NCBI GenBank assembly: GCA_029207755.1
Contig: JARCOQ010000002.1
Location: 434,001-498,000 of the forward strand
Reading direction: 5' to 3'
Origin: Chamaea fasciata
Taxonomy: Eukaryota > Chordata > Aves > Passeriformes > Sylviidae
DNA: 64,000 nucleotides
Every line of letters starts with the position of its first letter. Positions within the stretch are counted from its first letter, which is position 1. A program made the position numbers and the translations under genes. The notes beneath the pieces were generated by a model that was not told the origin of the DNA, made no database searches, and saw nothing but the letters and a program-made list of their open reading frames with translations. Positions 35,901 through 47,600 of this stretch are shown piece by piece.

Positions 35901-36619
35901 GCTGTGCCCTCCAGCGCTCTGGTAATCCTGTTTCAGGCTGTCTCCAGGGGATGTCTCCTCTGGGGAGCACCTGGCAGGCGGCACAGGGTGGGTTTTGCTG
36001 CTGCTCCCCTCTCCTTCGCAGCCCTCCTACCTGCCTGCCCCGTGCTCTGCATCAAACCCTCCTCCTGCTGCCAAGCCTTTCATATTCCCTGGGTTTTATC
36101 TCCCTCCCCGCTGAGGGAGGTGGGAGCAGCCTTCCCAAAGCGCCTCTCTTTAATCTTCCCTGGCAACTCGGTCCCTTTCAAATGTGTTCTTAAAGAGCAC
36201 AGAGGAGGGGACGGGGAAATGTGGGTTTATTTCCCTTTATAGAAACTCCAGCCCAAACGGATGGAAATTACCAGAGCAAGAGCAGAGTAACAGGCCTAGA
36301 GCTAAGACAGTCTGCAAGTGCCTCGGATGCTTGTCCACAGGGATCTGTCCTCTGCTGGAGGGGCAAGGAGGGAAGGAAGAATTCAGGCTGTGCCAGCTTG
36401 TGCATTGCCTGAGCCAGACCTTCCTACGCTGCGAGGGGAGTTTTCCAAGTGGAAAAGGAACGTGCAGCCCTGAGGCCAGCAGTGAGAAGGGGCCGGGAGT
36501 GAGCTGGCCAGGCCGTCCTGCAGGCCCCTGGTGCATCCCTCAGGATCCCAGCCAGGCAGGAGAGGGATGTGCAGCCTGTCCGCCAGCTGCAGCAGCACCG
36601 CAGGCAATCCAAGTCACTG

Positions 36620-38496
36620 TTTATTTTGGTTTAATCACCCCCTTTCCCCCTCCTTTCTGTAAAGGGAGCCACTGCTCTCAGTGCCTTGAGGGGCTTTCAG
36701 AAAGGCTGCAGGGCCCTGAGGGGCTCCAGCGGGACGTGGAACCACGGAGTGCTTCTGGCTGGAAAGGCCTGAAAGCTCATCCCATCCCACCCCTGCCATG
36801 GGCAAGGACACCTTCCACTGTCCCAGGCTGCTCCGAGTCGTGCCCAGCCTGGCCTTGGACGCTGCCATGGGCGAAGAATCGAGTCCGTGGCAGATTCCTG
36901 GCAGAGCAGCTCCCCACCTCTGACGCCACAGGGAGCAAACTCTGCTGTTGTTTGTTTGTTGTGGTGTGGAAAGTACCTTGGGCTGGGCTGAGCACGGCAG
37001 GAAAGCGCCCGTGAGCCAAGGCTTGGCTCAGCCAGGAAAGAACCTTCCTCTCCGCAGATGCCACGGATTCCTGGGCTGCCAGGACCTGGAACAACCCCTG
37101 TGGGCAGCATCTCTTCCCTCCTCCTGCCCAAAGAACCTCCTTCCCATTCCCCTCCTGCTGCTTTAGCTACAGACACTGCCTGGCCACGGCTCGGAAAAGA
37201 GGATAGTGCAAAACTCTCCCACTTGTGCCTTTCCAAAGGGCATGGTCAGCAAATGCTGCTCGTCCTTCCTCGGATGCCTCCACCCGCATCCCTGCAGCAT
37301 CCATGCACACCTCCTCTAGAACCTTCTCTGAAGCCAGGGTATCACTCCTTGGTACCCTGAACAGGGCTGGAAACTCTTAACTCAGTGCACACAAGGCACT
37401 GCACAAAAATAGGAAAAAAAAAACCAACCCTAAAAAATTCCAATTAACCTCTCAGTCTGCACTGAGGTAACGGGGTCCCTCAGAATGGCCGGGCAAACGG
37501 TTTGGGGAAACAGCTAAATTCAGTCACTTCACCACAGGCCTTCCCCCTTCCACCTCCCTGCACACCCAGCCCTTCCCAGAGGATATTTGCCAGGCTGGGA
37601 GGAGGGAATGAATTCTCCCCTCTGTGTATTTCTTTTCTGCGTCTTTGGGTTGAATTTATGAGTTTTGTTTTCTCTACTAAATTCCATCCTGGAGCCAAAA
37701 ATGACAGAGTTACCCAGTGGCTGTGGCTGCTCGCTGGTGGTAGGAGCAACACAATCCACTCTTGGGTGGGAAAGAGCCCCAGGATGGGAAGAATGCAGGA
37801 AATGGAGGCAGCTGAACCAAAATAGCACCAGGCTGGACTCCCACCCCATAATTACAGACAGAAACCCCTTCATGGAGCCCAGGGCTGGCTGGGGCTGGCC
37901 TCAGATGGTTTTAGCCACAAGCTCTGCCCGGTCTGGAGAGAGCTCCAACTGATCCTGCAACCCTGGGAAAAGTTCTGCCCTCCTGGAACTGCAAACCAGG
38001 AATGCACCTGAACTCCCACGTGCCTCAGTGAGCTCCTGTGATAAGCACTGACCATCAGAAAAATAAGTGCTGATAACACAAAAAAATAAAAATTGTGTTT
38101 ATAATCGTCAATCACCAGAGATCCATGGGTTCAGTACAAAAAACGTTTCTTAAAAATTATTCATTTAAAAAAAAAGCCCCACACCACAAACCCCTTCAGG
38201 TTTCTGGTGAATCCTCAGGGCTGGCACCACCGAGACGGTCAGCAGGAAGAACGGCTCTGGAGGACACAAATCCAGGGGGCTGCAGAGCCCACGGAAGGAT
38301 TAACCCATGGGAAGGAACGAGCTGCAGGTTCTCCTGGGGTGGAGAACGAGGTCTGGATGGATCCAGAGCAGGGCAGGCAGAGTTCGACCCCGCTGGGGGA
38401 TCAGGAGCAGCCCCAGGTCCATCGCTCCTGCACAGCTCGGGGTGTGCCGATCCACGGGGCCTCACTCCAGAGCGGAGCACAATTCCCCCGTCGCCG
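36620..38496 (-). other. SLCO2B1: Probable 3' untranslated region and poly(A) signal candidates of SLCO2B1
   Basis: Reading down the minus strand from the stop, the first signal-like hexamer that I see is the variant TATAAA at 38103-38098, about 0.4 kb on. The first canonical AATAAA is at 36625-36620, about 1.87 kb on. Either could end the transcript. Between them the DNA is unique, with an A-rich run at 37402-37437 (on the plus strand) and one CR1 fragment near 36.8 kb. There is no other open frame of interest. The true end needs RNA evidence. Confidence 0.35.
36735..36875 (-). mobile_element. CR1 LINE 3' fragment
   Basis: Reverse complement: CTGGAAAGGCCTGAAAGCTC, CTGCCATGGGCAAGGACACC and CCAGCCTGGCCTTGGACGCT. 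It lies within the putative SLCO2B1 3' UTR. Confidence 0.88.
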
Positions 38497-38671
38497 TCAC
38501 ACTTTGGACTCGGGGCCCTTTAGGGAGTTCCCTGCCAGCTTCTCCTTCTCCGGCTCTGCCTTTGCCTGCCGTGCCTGCCTGGCTTCCCTCTCCTGCTTGC
38601 TGAGGATCAGGTACACGCCCCCGAAGCACAGGAAGGCGCCCACCTCGAAGAAGAACTGCAGCCCCAGGTAC
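38497..38671 (-). CDS. SLCO2B1: SLCO2B1 coding exon 14 (residues 604-661, TM12 and C-terminal tail, stop TGA)
   Basis: The acceptor CGCACCTGCAG ends at 38672, and the stop TGA is at 38499-38497. It encodes span 12 ([23 protein letters not shown]) and a charged cytoplasmic tail rich in Lys, Glu and Ala, ending in ESKV. The last residues fit a class I PDZ ligand (S/T-x-hydrophobic). The human protein, from memory, ends SRV and has been linked to PDZ scaffolds, so this tail may serve membrane retention. Confidence 0.95.
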
Positions 38672-41600
38672 CTGCAGGTGCGAACACAGCGGGTCAGGGG
38701 CGTGGGGACGCTCCCTGGCGCTCCCAGCACCCACCCCGGGGCTCTGGGGAGCCTGTTCCCGGCACTGCCCGTGCCACAGGGCGGGGAGCTGTGCTGGGAG
38801 TGAGCCCGGTGGCTCCCTGTCCCTGCGTGTCCCCAGTGCTGTGCACGGCAGCGTGTCCCCGTGCCGCGTCCGTGCCTACCTCTGCCTGAAGCGGGTGTTG
38901 TCGTAGTACCTGCAGGCTGCCCTGCGCCCGCAGCGCCTCTCCCACAGCAGGCAGCTGGTGTCGATGGCGCTGCCGTACAGCACCGGGCCCGGCATCCACG
39001 CTGCAACACACCGTCAGCCCGGCCCCACGCCGCAAAGACCCCAAAAACACGGCACAGGGTGCCACAGACACCCCAAAACCACGGCACCGCTGCCACAGAC
39101 ACCCCAAAACCATGGCACCAGTGCCACAGCCCAAACCCTGTCCCCAGGTGTCACAGCCCAAACCCTGTCCCCAGGTGTCACGGCCCAAACCCTGTCCCCA
39201 GGTGTCACGGCCCAAACCCTGTCCCCAGGTGTCACAGCCCAAACCCTGTCCCCAGGTGTCACGGCCAGGTACCTCCCGAGCCCTTCAGTGCCAGGGACTC
39301 CACCAGTGCCCTGGGCAGCCTGTTCCCGTGCTCACCTCCTCTGTACACTGAGCATTTACTGCTCCTTCCCACAGCTGCCGTGGCACGCCCTGGGGGCCTC
39401 CAGGACGTGCCACATGAATATTCCCCCTTGGAAACGTAACTGGTGGGATCACAGGACGGGGTTTGGAGCCCCCCTGACATGCTGGAGGCGAGCAGAGCAG
39501 TGTGTGCACGCAGCCTGAGCTCCTGGGCCTAGAGTTATTCCCAGCCCTCCTTTGTTTACACACGGAGATGGAGCTGCCTTGTCTCATCCCCCCTCCATGT
39601 GTTCCCCAGACCCTGCAGGGCAGCATCTTCCCCTGCCTTGGGAAAGCCCTCTCCAAGAGCTGCCACTGTTTTCCAGGACGGTGTTTTAACACATTTCAAT
39701 TTACCTAAAACTCTCAGCAGCATGAACTGTATCCCAACAGCGAAGGATTTGTCTTCAGGCTGGATGCTCCTGAAAAAACAAAATGGAACACGTGCCGAGG
39801 TGAAGGCACGGCAGGAACAGGGCAGGAGGTGCAGTGCCGGGCTGGTTTAACCCCAATCTGCAGGAACAGGGCAGGTTTAACCCCAATCTGCAGGAACAGG
39901 GCAGGTTTAACCCAAATCTGCAGGAACGGGGCTGGTTTAACCCCAATCTGCAGGAACGGGGCTGGTTTAACCCCAATCTGCAGGAACGGGGCTGGTTTAA
40001 CCCCAATCTGCAGGAACAGGGCTGGTTTAACCGCCAGTCAGAGCTGATTTAATCCCCAGTCCCGCAGCTGGAGAAATCCTTCCTCCTGCCCCACAGATCC
40101 CCTCTGGGAGCCCTCTGCGGTCTCCCAGGAGCGCCCGAGGTGCCCCACCTGAGGATGAGCATGAAGGAGGGCGTGTGGGAGGTGCTGGCCAGGATCCCTG
40201 CCAGGCAGGACAGCACCACGAAGGGCACGAAGAGGTGGGAGCAGGCGGTGCCGCAGGTGCCCGGCCGGGCGGAGCCCGGTCCCGCGATGCAGCTGCACCC
40301 CGTGTAGTTCTGCAAAGAGGAGACAACTTCCAGAGGCTGCTCACGTGCCCTGGGATGTGCAGCTGGAAGGGAACGCTGCTGCCAGCTTGCCAGAGCGAGG
40401 CACAGGGGGGTAGGATTTGTCTGGAAATAATTAGCAGCAATTAGCACTCAGTACTTTGGGGAGACCTCAGAGCCCCGTCCGGGGCTCCAGGAGAGCTGGA
40501 GGGGGACTGGGGACAAGGGATGGAGGGACAGGACACAGGGAATGGCTCCCACTGCCAGAGGGCAGGGCTGGATGGGGTATTGGGAAGGAATTCCTGGCTG
40601 AGGCCCTGGCACGGGCGCTGTCCTGCCGTGAGCCCCTCCATCCAAGCTCAGGGCTGTGGTAAATCAAACGTGGAAAACCTCACCTTGGAGAGAGGCTCGT
40701 ACGTAACTAGCAGAGCCTTACAGCAAAGAAAAGATGCCCTGGGGTGATTGATGGATGAGGAATTTTTCCTTTCCTCTGTTTTTCAATCATAATTCTCTCC
40801 TTTTCATTTTGTTTTAAACAAGAAACCCCTGGGGTTTTTTTGTTTTCTTTTTGAAGAGACCTTTAAATAAAACGAGCACGATCTTTTGGTTGCCAGAGGG
40901 GGTGGCAGTTTGCAGAAGAGTGGTCCCAGAGGCAGGGGCAGCTCAGGGCCTCCCAAAACCTCGCTCCTACATCCAAGCTTACACGGTGCCCTGTGGAAGG
41001 GCTGCAGCAAAGCTGGGCACACACTTGTAGGGTTTTCTGCAGCCTGGGAGGGCTCCTGGAAACCCTGGGACAGGGAAGGCAGTGGGCAGCGAGTGCCACA
41101 GGTCCCTGTACTGGCACAGATGCTGACAATGGTAAGAAAAGTGTAAAATTTCCCAGAAAGCAAGGGCTGGGAGAGAGAAGCATCGTGGAGGAGGGGGAAA
41201 AGCAGTTGGGAAGGATCTGCTGTACAAAAGGCAGGCGTGGGGGGTGCGGGAAAGCACATTTGGGACCGAGCTCTGGCAGCAATCATAAGTGCTATTAAAA
41301 TGAAGTGCTGTTAATGAACAAAACGCTGCTGCTCACTGCCCAGACAGCCCCACGCTGCCATCACATCCTGTGCCAGGAGAGGAAAGCCACTCACCCACAC
41401 CCACCTGCAGAGCCGTTCCAACGGCAAGGATCTCCCCTCCTGCACTGCCTGCAGGCCCAAGGGAGAGGCTGGGAAAGCCCAGGGCTGCCGGGGTCTCAGT
41501 GCCGGGCTGGGAGCAGCTCAGGAGAGACCAGCACGGGCAGCAGGATGACCCAAAGCAAAGGAAGGGCAGGAGCAAACCCCGCTCCCCCTGCGCTGCGACA

Positions 41601-44600
41601 GACACACAGACACACAGCCCTCTCACACAGACAGCGCCCTGCAGCCTGGAGCGGGGCACAGCCCTCACCCTGCCCCAGCCCTCACTCACCAGGACGGAGC
41701 CGTCTGTGTGGGTGCTGAGGCCGCTGCAGCCGGCAGAGCAGGGCGAGGTGTACTCCACGCCGTCGGAGCCGCAGACGGGGTTAAAGCCGCGCTGGGAGCA
41801 GCGGCACTGCGCGCTGCACTCCGCGTCCTGGGCTCCGAACCCCGAGCTGAGCGCGAGGAGAGCGTTAATGCCAGCCACGGAGCATCCCCAGTGGGCATCG
41901 CACACAGCAAATGAACCGCCCGTGGGCTGGGACCAGGGAGAACCCACTGGGCTGCGCAGCAAACCCTTCCCCGTGTGACCTGGGCAATTCCAGCACCACC
42001 CCGAACCTCGCTCTGCCTGCGCAAAGCATCCCAGACACAAACGGGCACGGGAGCCACCCCCTTCCTTCATGTTTGGCTCCCCAACCTGGCCTTTGGCTCC
42101 CCAACCTGGCCTTTGGCTCCCCAACCTGGCCTTTGGCTCCCCAACCTGGCCTTTGGCTCCCAAACCTGGCCTTTGGCTCCCAAACCTGGCCTTTGGGGCT
42201 CCTGCAACACCACACTGTGGGAGGGAAGGAGGGAGAGCAGGGAGATTCCTCTGAGGGCCAGGACCACGGGACACTGAACAGGGAATTCACGGAGCCCCGG
42301 ATCAAGCCTTGAGGGCACACAAGAAGGTCCTGCCCACGCTTAGGTGCCACAGCTTGGGTGGGGTGATCCCAGGGCTGGCCCCTGCCCGAATTATTCATCC
42401 ACCACGCTTTCCAAGATGAAAGCTCTGTGCTGTTCATGCCAAAAACGTGTTTACTTCGGGTTCCACTCTTGCCCCTCAGCAGGAGATGTCACTGGTGGAA
42501 CTCTTATAACCCTGCTCCTCAAAACCTCACGTTAAACACGTTTTAACCCTGAGGAGATAAAGCTGACTCCACCACGTGTGGGCTGAGTCCCGAAGGCCAG
42601 CCGTGCATTTTCTGCCCTAAACCCAAAGGCACGGCAGATTCGCTGTTTACCCACAAGGATTTCTTACTTCATCTCCATTAACTGCTCCCCCTGAGGGAAT
42701 AAACCCATTTCTGGGCACTCTGCTTGGCTCCCAGCCCCGTCCCGGGGAATGTGCCCCCACCCCGTGCCCAGCCCCTGGTACCTGTCCCAGTAGGTGACAC
42801 CGGCCACGCTCTGCGTGGGGCAGCCCAGGAAGAGCAGGGGGAGGGCGGTGAGCAGGCAGAGCAGCATGCCCAGCACACACAGGGCACTGCACTGCCTCAG
42901 GGACATCTGGAACCTCTTCAGGATGGCGCCGCCCACCACGATCCCCACCATGGCCCCGGGGATGTTCACGGCACCTGGGGAAAGGCAGGGCACGGGGTCA
43001 GGGAAGCACACAGCGGGATGGGGTGCGAGGGACCCCAAACACCGCCCAGTTCCACCCCCTCCCACCATCCAGGGTCCTCCAAGCCCTGTCCAACCTGGCC
43101 TTGGACACTGCCGGGGAAGGATTCCCTACTAATTCCCAATCTAAAGCCGTTCCCCCTCGTCCTATCCTGGAACCTTGCTTTCCATCTCTGATCTGGATGG
43201 GTCCCTTCTCACAGCAAACCCCAGAGGAATTGCTGTGGGGTTCCCTTTTTCCAGCACAGGTGGGTCAGAAGGGACCAAGGGAATAATGCCAGGAAAAAGC
43301 TGCTCCTCACAAGCAGCAGGATCCCACAGCACACTGGCTGCCCCATGGATCCCTGGATGGAAGGTGTCAGGAGCAGTGGAAAGCTGAGCTTCACCCAGCA
43401 AAATGTGATTTCTCAGTGTCCACAGCAAGAAACACCAAGGAAGCCTGAGGAGGACGTTTGATTTCCGTGCAGGGCAGGATTGTGCCCATTTCTGCAATCA
43501 CCTTATAAAACCCCATTTACATAAAACCCCCCGGTTTTTTTGTGTGTGGGGGGGAGACCAAAATTCAGCTAGGGACATGCAAACTGTTTAATTCAGCTAA
43601 GAATCAACGGGGAGGTTGCTTTCAGCCCGTAAATACCCACGCAAAGAAGGAATTTCCAGCTACAGAAAGCTTTTTGATCTGAAAGAAAAAGGCCAAGCAA
43701 GACTCAGGAGTGAGAACAAAGGCTAGAGGAATTCATCGATGGAACAGGGTGCCGGCTTGAATGCAGAGGGTAAATCAGGGCTGGGAAGAGCTCAGCAGGG
43801 CAGGACAGCACCGCTTCAGCATTTAACCTCCCTGCCTGCCTCCCCCCCGGGCTCTGCCAGTCTGCTCCGCTCACTTTATTCTGATTTATCTGCTGCAGAC
43901 CGCAGAGGCCTCTTTCCCTCAGGTGCTGTTTGTTCAAACACGTGCTTTAAACGCTTCTGTGGCAGGATCTCTGAACTCTCCAACCGATCCAGAGAGGGAG
44001 GCTTCATTCCAGAGAGGAAGGCTTTATTCCTGTTTTCTAGATTATTTTTTAAGGAGCCAAAAGCTCAGCAGCACTCACCGATGATCATGTTGGCCAGGGA
44101 CGCAGTGAGGGAGAATTGTCTCTCCAGGAACTTGCCCATGAACGTTGCCAACCCAGCCACCATGGCAGAGAGGTTGACCTGAGCCAGCACCACCAGCAGG
44201 TACACGGGGTGCCGCAGGTTCCTCAGCAGCACCACAGGAAAACCTGAAAGGACAACAGGGAACCATGGAGAGCAGGGGCACAGCAGAACATCCATCAGGG
44301 AATCACGGAAGAGTCCGGGTTGGAAGGGTACTGCAAAGCTCAGCTCATTCCACCCCCTCCCTTGAAGCTTTCTGGCAGAGCTTCTGCTCAGACAAATACA
44401 AAAGTAGATGGGGAGTCATTAAAAGTTGATTTATTTGTTTGCTGCGGTTGCAGTTTCGGCGTCCTTTTCGTTTCAATCACGAGAAATGCGTTTTTTTTGA
44501 TCACAGGCAAGAAACACTCCAGCACACTGCCCTAAGGCTGAGCCCTTGAGCAGGAGAGGTCTCCAGCCTGCCCAGCACAGCCCCTGCTGCCGGGGGCTCG

Positions 44601-47600
44601 GGCTGCTGTGCCCCTCCTGCAGCGATGTCCCTTCCTGCACGTCCCAAAGCCACCCCCTGCTCCGGCTGCCACGCAAAGGGCAACCTCCAAACAAACGGCT
44701 GATGAGCCTCCCACATGAGGGCCTGGGCAGGCAATATGCTGGAGCAGAGATAAGGAATTAACAGCGAGGATTAAGGCAAAGGACTGCCATAAATTAGGGG
44801 TGTTAATTGTGAGGAGCTGACAAACAACTGGGACAATCTTTCTATCTGCTCCAGCACAGCGGCGCCGGGACTGCGGCGGGGACGTCTCCCTGGGGCTTGT
44901 CTGGGAGCCGTCCTCTGAGGGGGATGGATTTGGGCTGTCCTAAATGTCCTGTGAGGAGCAAAAGGACCCTCCATGCGTGCAGTGGGGTCCTCCACGCCCA
45001 AAGGCAAAGCTCCCCTTGGTGGCAGCATCGCCTCTCCAGCTCAGCACTCTGCCCCCAGGTCAGGCAGGCAGCCAAAAAATCTCAGGGAGCTGAGAGCAGG
45101 TCCTGAGAGGGGTCCGAGCACACAAAGCACGGTCAGGGACCCTGGAATACTGACCCTCTGGAGGCTGGAGTCAGGGCAGAGTGAGGGAGCTGCATTACAC
45201 CAATGGGAACCCAGGAGGGGACATGGTTTTGCTCCTAAGTTCCACTAAAGGTCCTGATTTTTGAAGAGAACTCCTGGAATTTCCCAGCCCTATTGCAGAT
45301 AGGAAACCTCAGCTTGCTTGCTGGAAGATCTCCTGAGAGCCAATCCAGCTTTCTGTGGGGATCTTCCACCAAAAAGTCCTTTTCCCTGGAGGTCTCTGGT
45401 CTTTTTAACCAACCCACGGCCCTTCTGCCACCCCAGACCAGAGGAAAAAAGCTGAGCAGCTCCCCGCTTCATGGTGGGAGCAGCAAGATTCCCATCCTCT
45501 GCAATCCCCACCTCAGCACTAATTGGATCCTCCTCACAGCTCCAGAGAGGAAGCTGGGCAGACAGGAAAAGCAAGAGGAAACTTTAAAATAATAAACAAA
45601 CAAACAAACAAACAAAAAATCTCCCTGAAAGTGCCTTCAGGGACCATCAGAGACACAAACAAGTCACGAGTGACGAGTGCAGCGCTCCAATTGCCTTGAG
45701 GATCACCTTAATGGGCTAATTCCCGGTGTGTGCAGCAGAACCTGCACATCCTCCCAGGTGTTTTCAACAGAAGCCTGGAAATTAGCAATGGAAATTACTT
45801 CAGGCAAGCGAAATCCTACTTTTTTCATTACTGCGGGAGGATCCAATGCCTGCAGAAGGAGGAATTTGTGGCTGTGAGGAGCAGGGTGCAAGCCAGAGTC
45901 ACGCAGAGCGTCGGTGCCAGAGCCAAGATCGTTCCACAGCAGCCCTGACTTGCCCAGCTCTGTGTGAGTCCAGAGGAGCTGGCTCCCTCCTGGGGTGAGT
46001 GACCTCCGTGCCTGGAGTGTCCCCAGAGCTGGGGCTGAGCCCTTGTCCTGCACCCAGCTCCCAGCTGGTGCTGCTGCTGGGGCTGGAAAAGCCCTTCCTG
46101 CCCGAGGCTGCCCCACAGAGACTCAGAGCCCCCGGGAGAACCTCCTGGGATGGGCTCCGACCCACCCTTGCTCTGCAAAAATTGCCACGAGGGTCACTTT
46201 GCTCTCTGGTCGTCCCCAGAGCATCAGAACACTCGGCGGAAGGCGTTTCCTTCTCCGTAATCATGGAATGGTTTGGGTGGGAAGGGACCTTAGAGCCCAT
46301 CCAGTGGCACCCCTGCCATGGGCAGGGACACCTCCCACTGTCCCAGGGTGCTCCCAGCCCTGTCCAGCCTGGCCTTGGGCACTGCCAGGGAAGGCAGGTG
46401 ACACTCCGAGTGACCGAGGCCAGGGGCTTGGGGTGGCACGAGGTGGAGCGGGGCAGTGCGGGCAGGCTGAAGCTCGTCCGCTGGCAGCAGAGGCGTTAAT
46501 CCCAGCGCTGAGCCTAAGGCGCATCTCAGGGGCTTATCCCGGGGCTGGGCCGAGCGCGGGGGCACAGCCCTGTTCCCTGGCAGCACTGCAGCCCCGGCAT
46601 GGCCGCGTGCGTGTGCCAGCAGGGAATGCTGTCCGTGCGGGAGCACACTTACGTCTGATGAACTCCGTCAGGGAGAGGCTCTCCGTGCGCTCCGACCTCG
46701 GCCTGAGCTGCCTGAGCACGTCCTCCCTCTTCTTGCTGCCTCCGTCCTTCCCTCTCACCACCTGGGGACACACCAGAGGCTGTCACTGCACACACCGGCC
46801 CACAGCTGCCCCTGCCCTGGCCTCCTCTCTCCCAGCCCACGGTGCTGCTGGCCTCGGCCATCCCTGCCTGGGCTGCGTTTCCGCTGGGTTTCCAGCGGCG
46901 CTGGCAGCGCCCAGGCACGGCTCCGTGCTGCAGAGGAGTCTTCCCACCCCTCCTGACAGCAGCGGATCACGCTTCATCGATGCCAAGCTGTGCCATTCCC
47001 CAGGCACGGCACACCGCGTGCTCAGCTCGCACAGATTCGGGGGGGGGAAAAAAAAAAATCCTTCCCAGGGAATGGTGGATGCCCTCGGGGCTGGTGCAAG
47101 GGTATCGCAGGGTGTGGGGCGGAGGCAGAACATTCGCCACACCTGAAGGCGAGAGGCTGCCCAGGGCAGTGCTGGAGCCCGGGGCAGGCTCCCTCCCCAG
47201 GGCAGGGCAGGGCATTTCTGGGACGTGCCCCGGGCCCCTGCCCTGCAGGCTTTTGGGGGAATCACAGCAGCGCAGGGCGCTGGTTTAGAGGGGATGTGCT
47301 GCTGTGCCTGCGGAGGGCTCCGGGCAGCGTGCTTTGCATGGGAAACCGCGGAGTTTTTACAGCCCCGGCTCTGCCGGCCCCAGCAGCTCTGACCTGAGCC
47401 GGACAAATGAGTTCGTTCGACAGCAATTAGAGGCTGGTAATGGGCAGGAGGAAACGGCAGCTCGGGGGCTAAAATCACCTCCCGTGCCCTGAAACTGAGA
47501 GCGGTCATTAAACAGCAGTGAGGTCGCGGCGTCTGTGCTGTGCGTGCCACGGGTCCTGCTGATGGGCAAGGGCGCTGAAACTCCTTTCCTGTTTTGAATT

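Larger units (their letters stand above)
29946..36619. other. Non-coding flank between the 29.7-kb CR1 and the SLCO2B1 3' UTR
   Basis: Mostly unique DNA with simple repeats (T run at 30311, A run at 31619-31634, T run at 32279-32290, TTTA array at 32917). AT-rich islands at 30280-30560, 31970-32060 and 34640-34900 (GTAATTAATTAAAATATTGA) may be regulatory. A 127-codon minus-strand frame at 34924-35307 matches nothing that I know. Confidence 0.4.
44244..46652 (-). other. SLCO2B1 intron 7
   Basis: A 2.4-kb intron containing minus-oriented CR1 pieces at 46258-46392 and 44297-44360 and an AAAC microsatellite at 45592-45618. The remainder is unique and uninformative. Confidence 0.8.

Noticed and set aside
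39014..39262. Minus-strand frame with a repeating nine-residue TPGDRVWAV unit
   Set aside because: It is a by-product of the 27-bp intronic minisatellite; the unit length is a multiple of three. It overlaps an intron and has no start context or domain.
39829..40052. Plus-strand frames with repeating [10 protein letters not shown] or FNPNLQEQG units
   Set aside because: Translation of the 30-bp minisatellite in intron 11. Two frames are open at once, which is expected of a repeat and not of a gene.
45995..47146. 383-codon plus-strand frame
   Set aside because: It spans an antisense CR1 and coding exon 7, with no protein similarity; a GC-driven chance frame.
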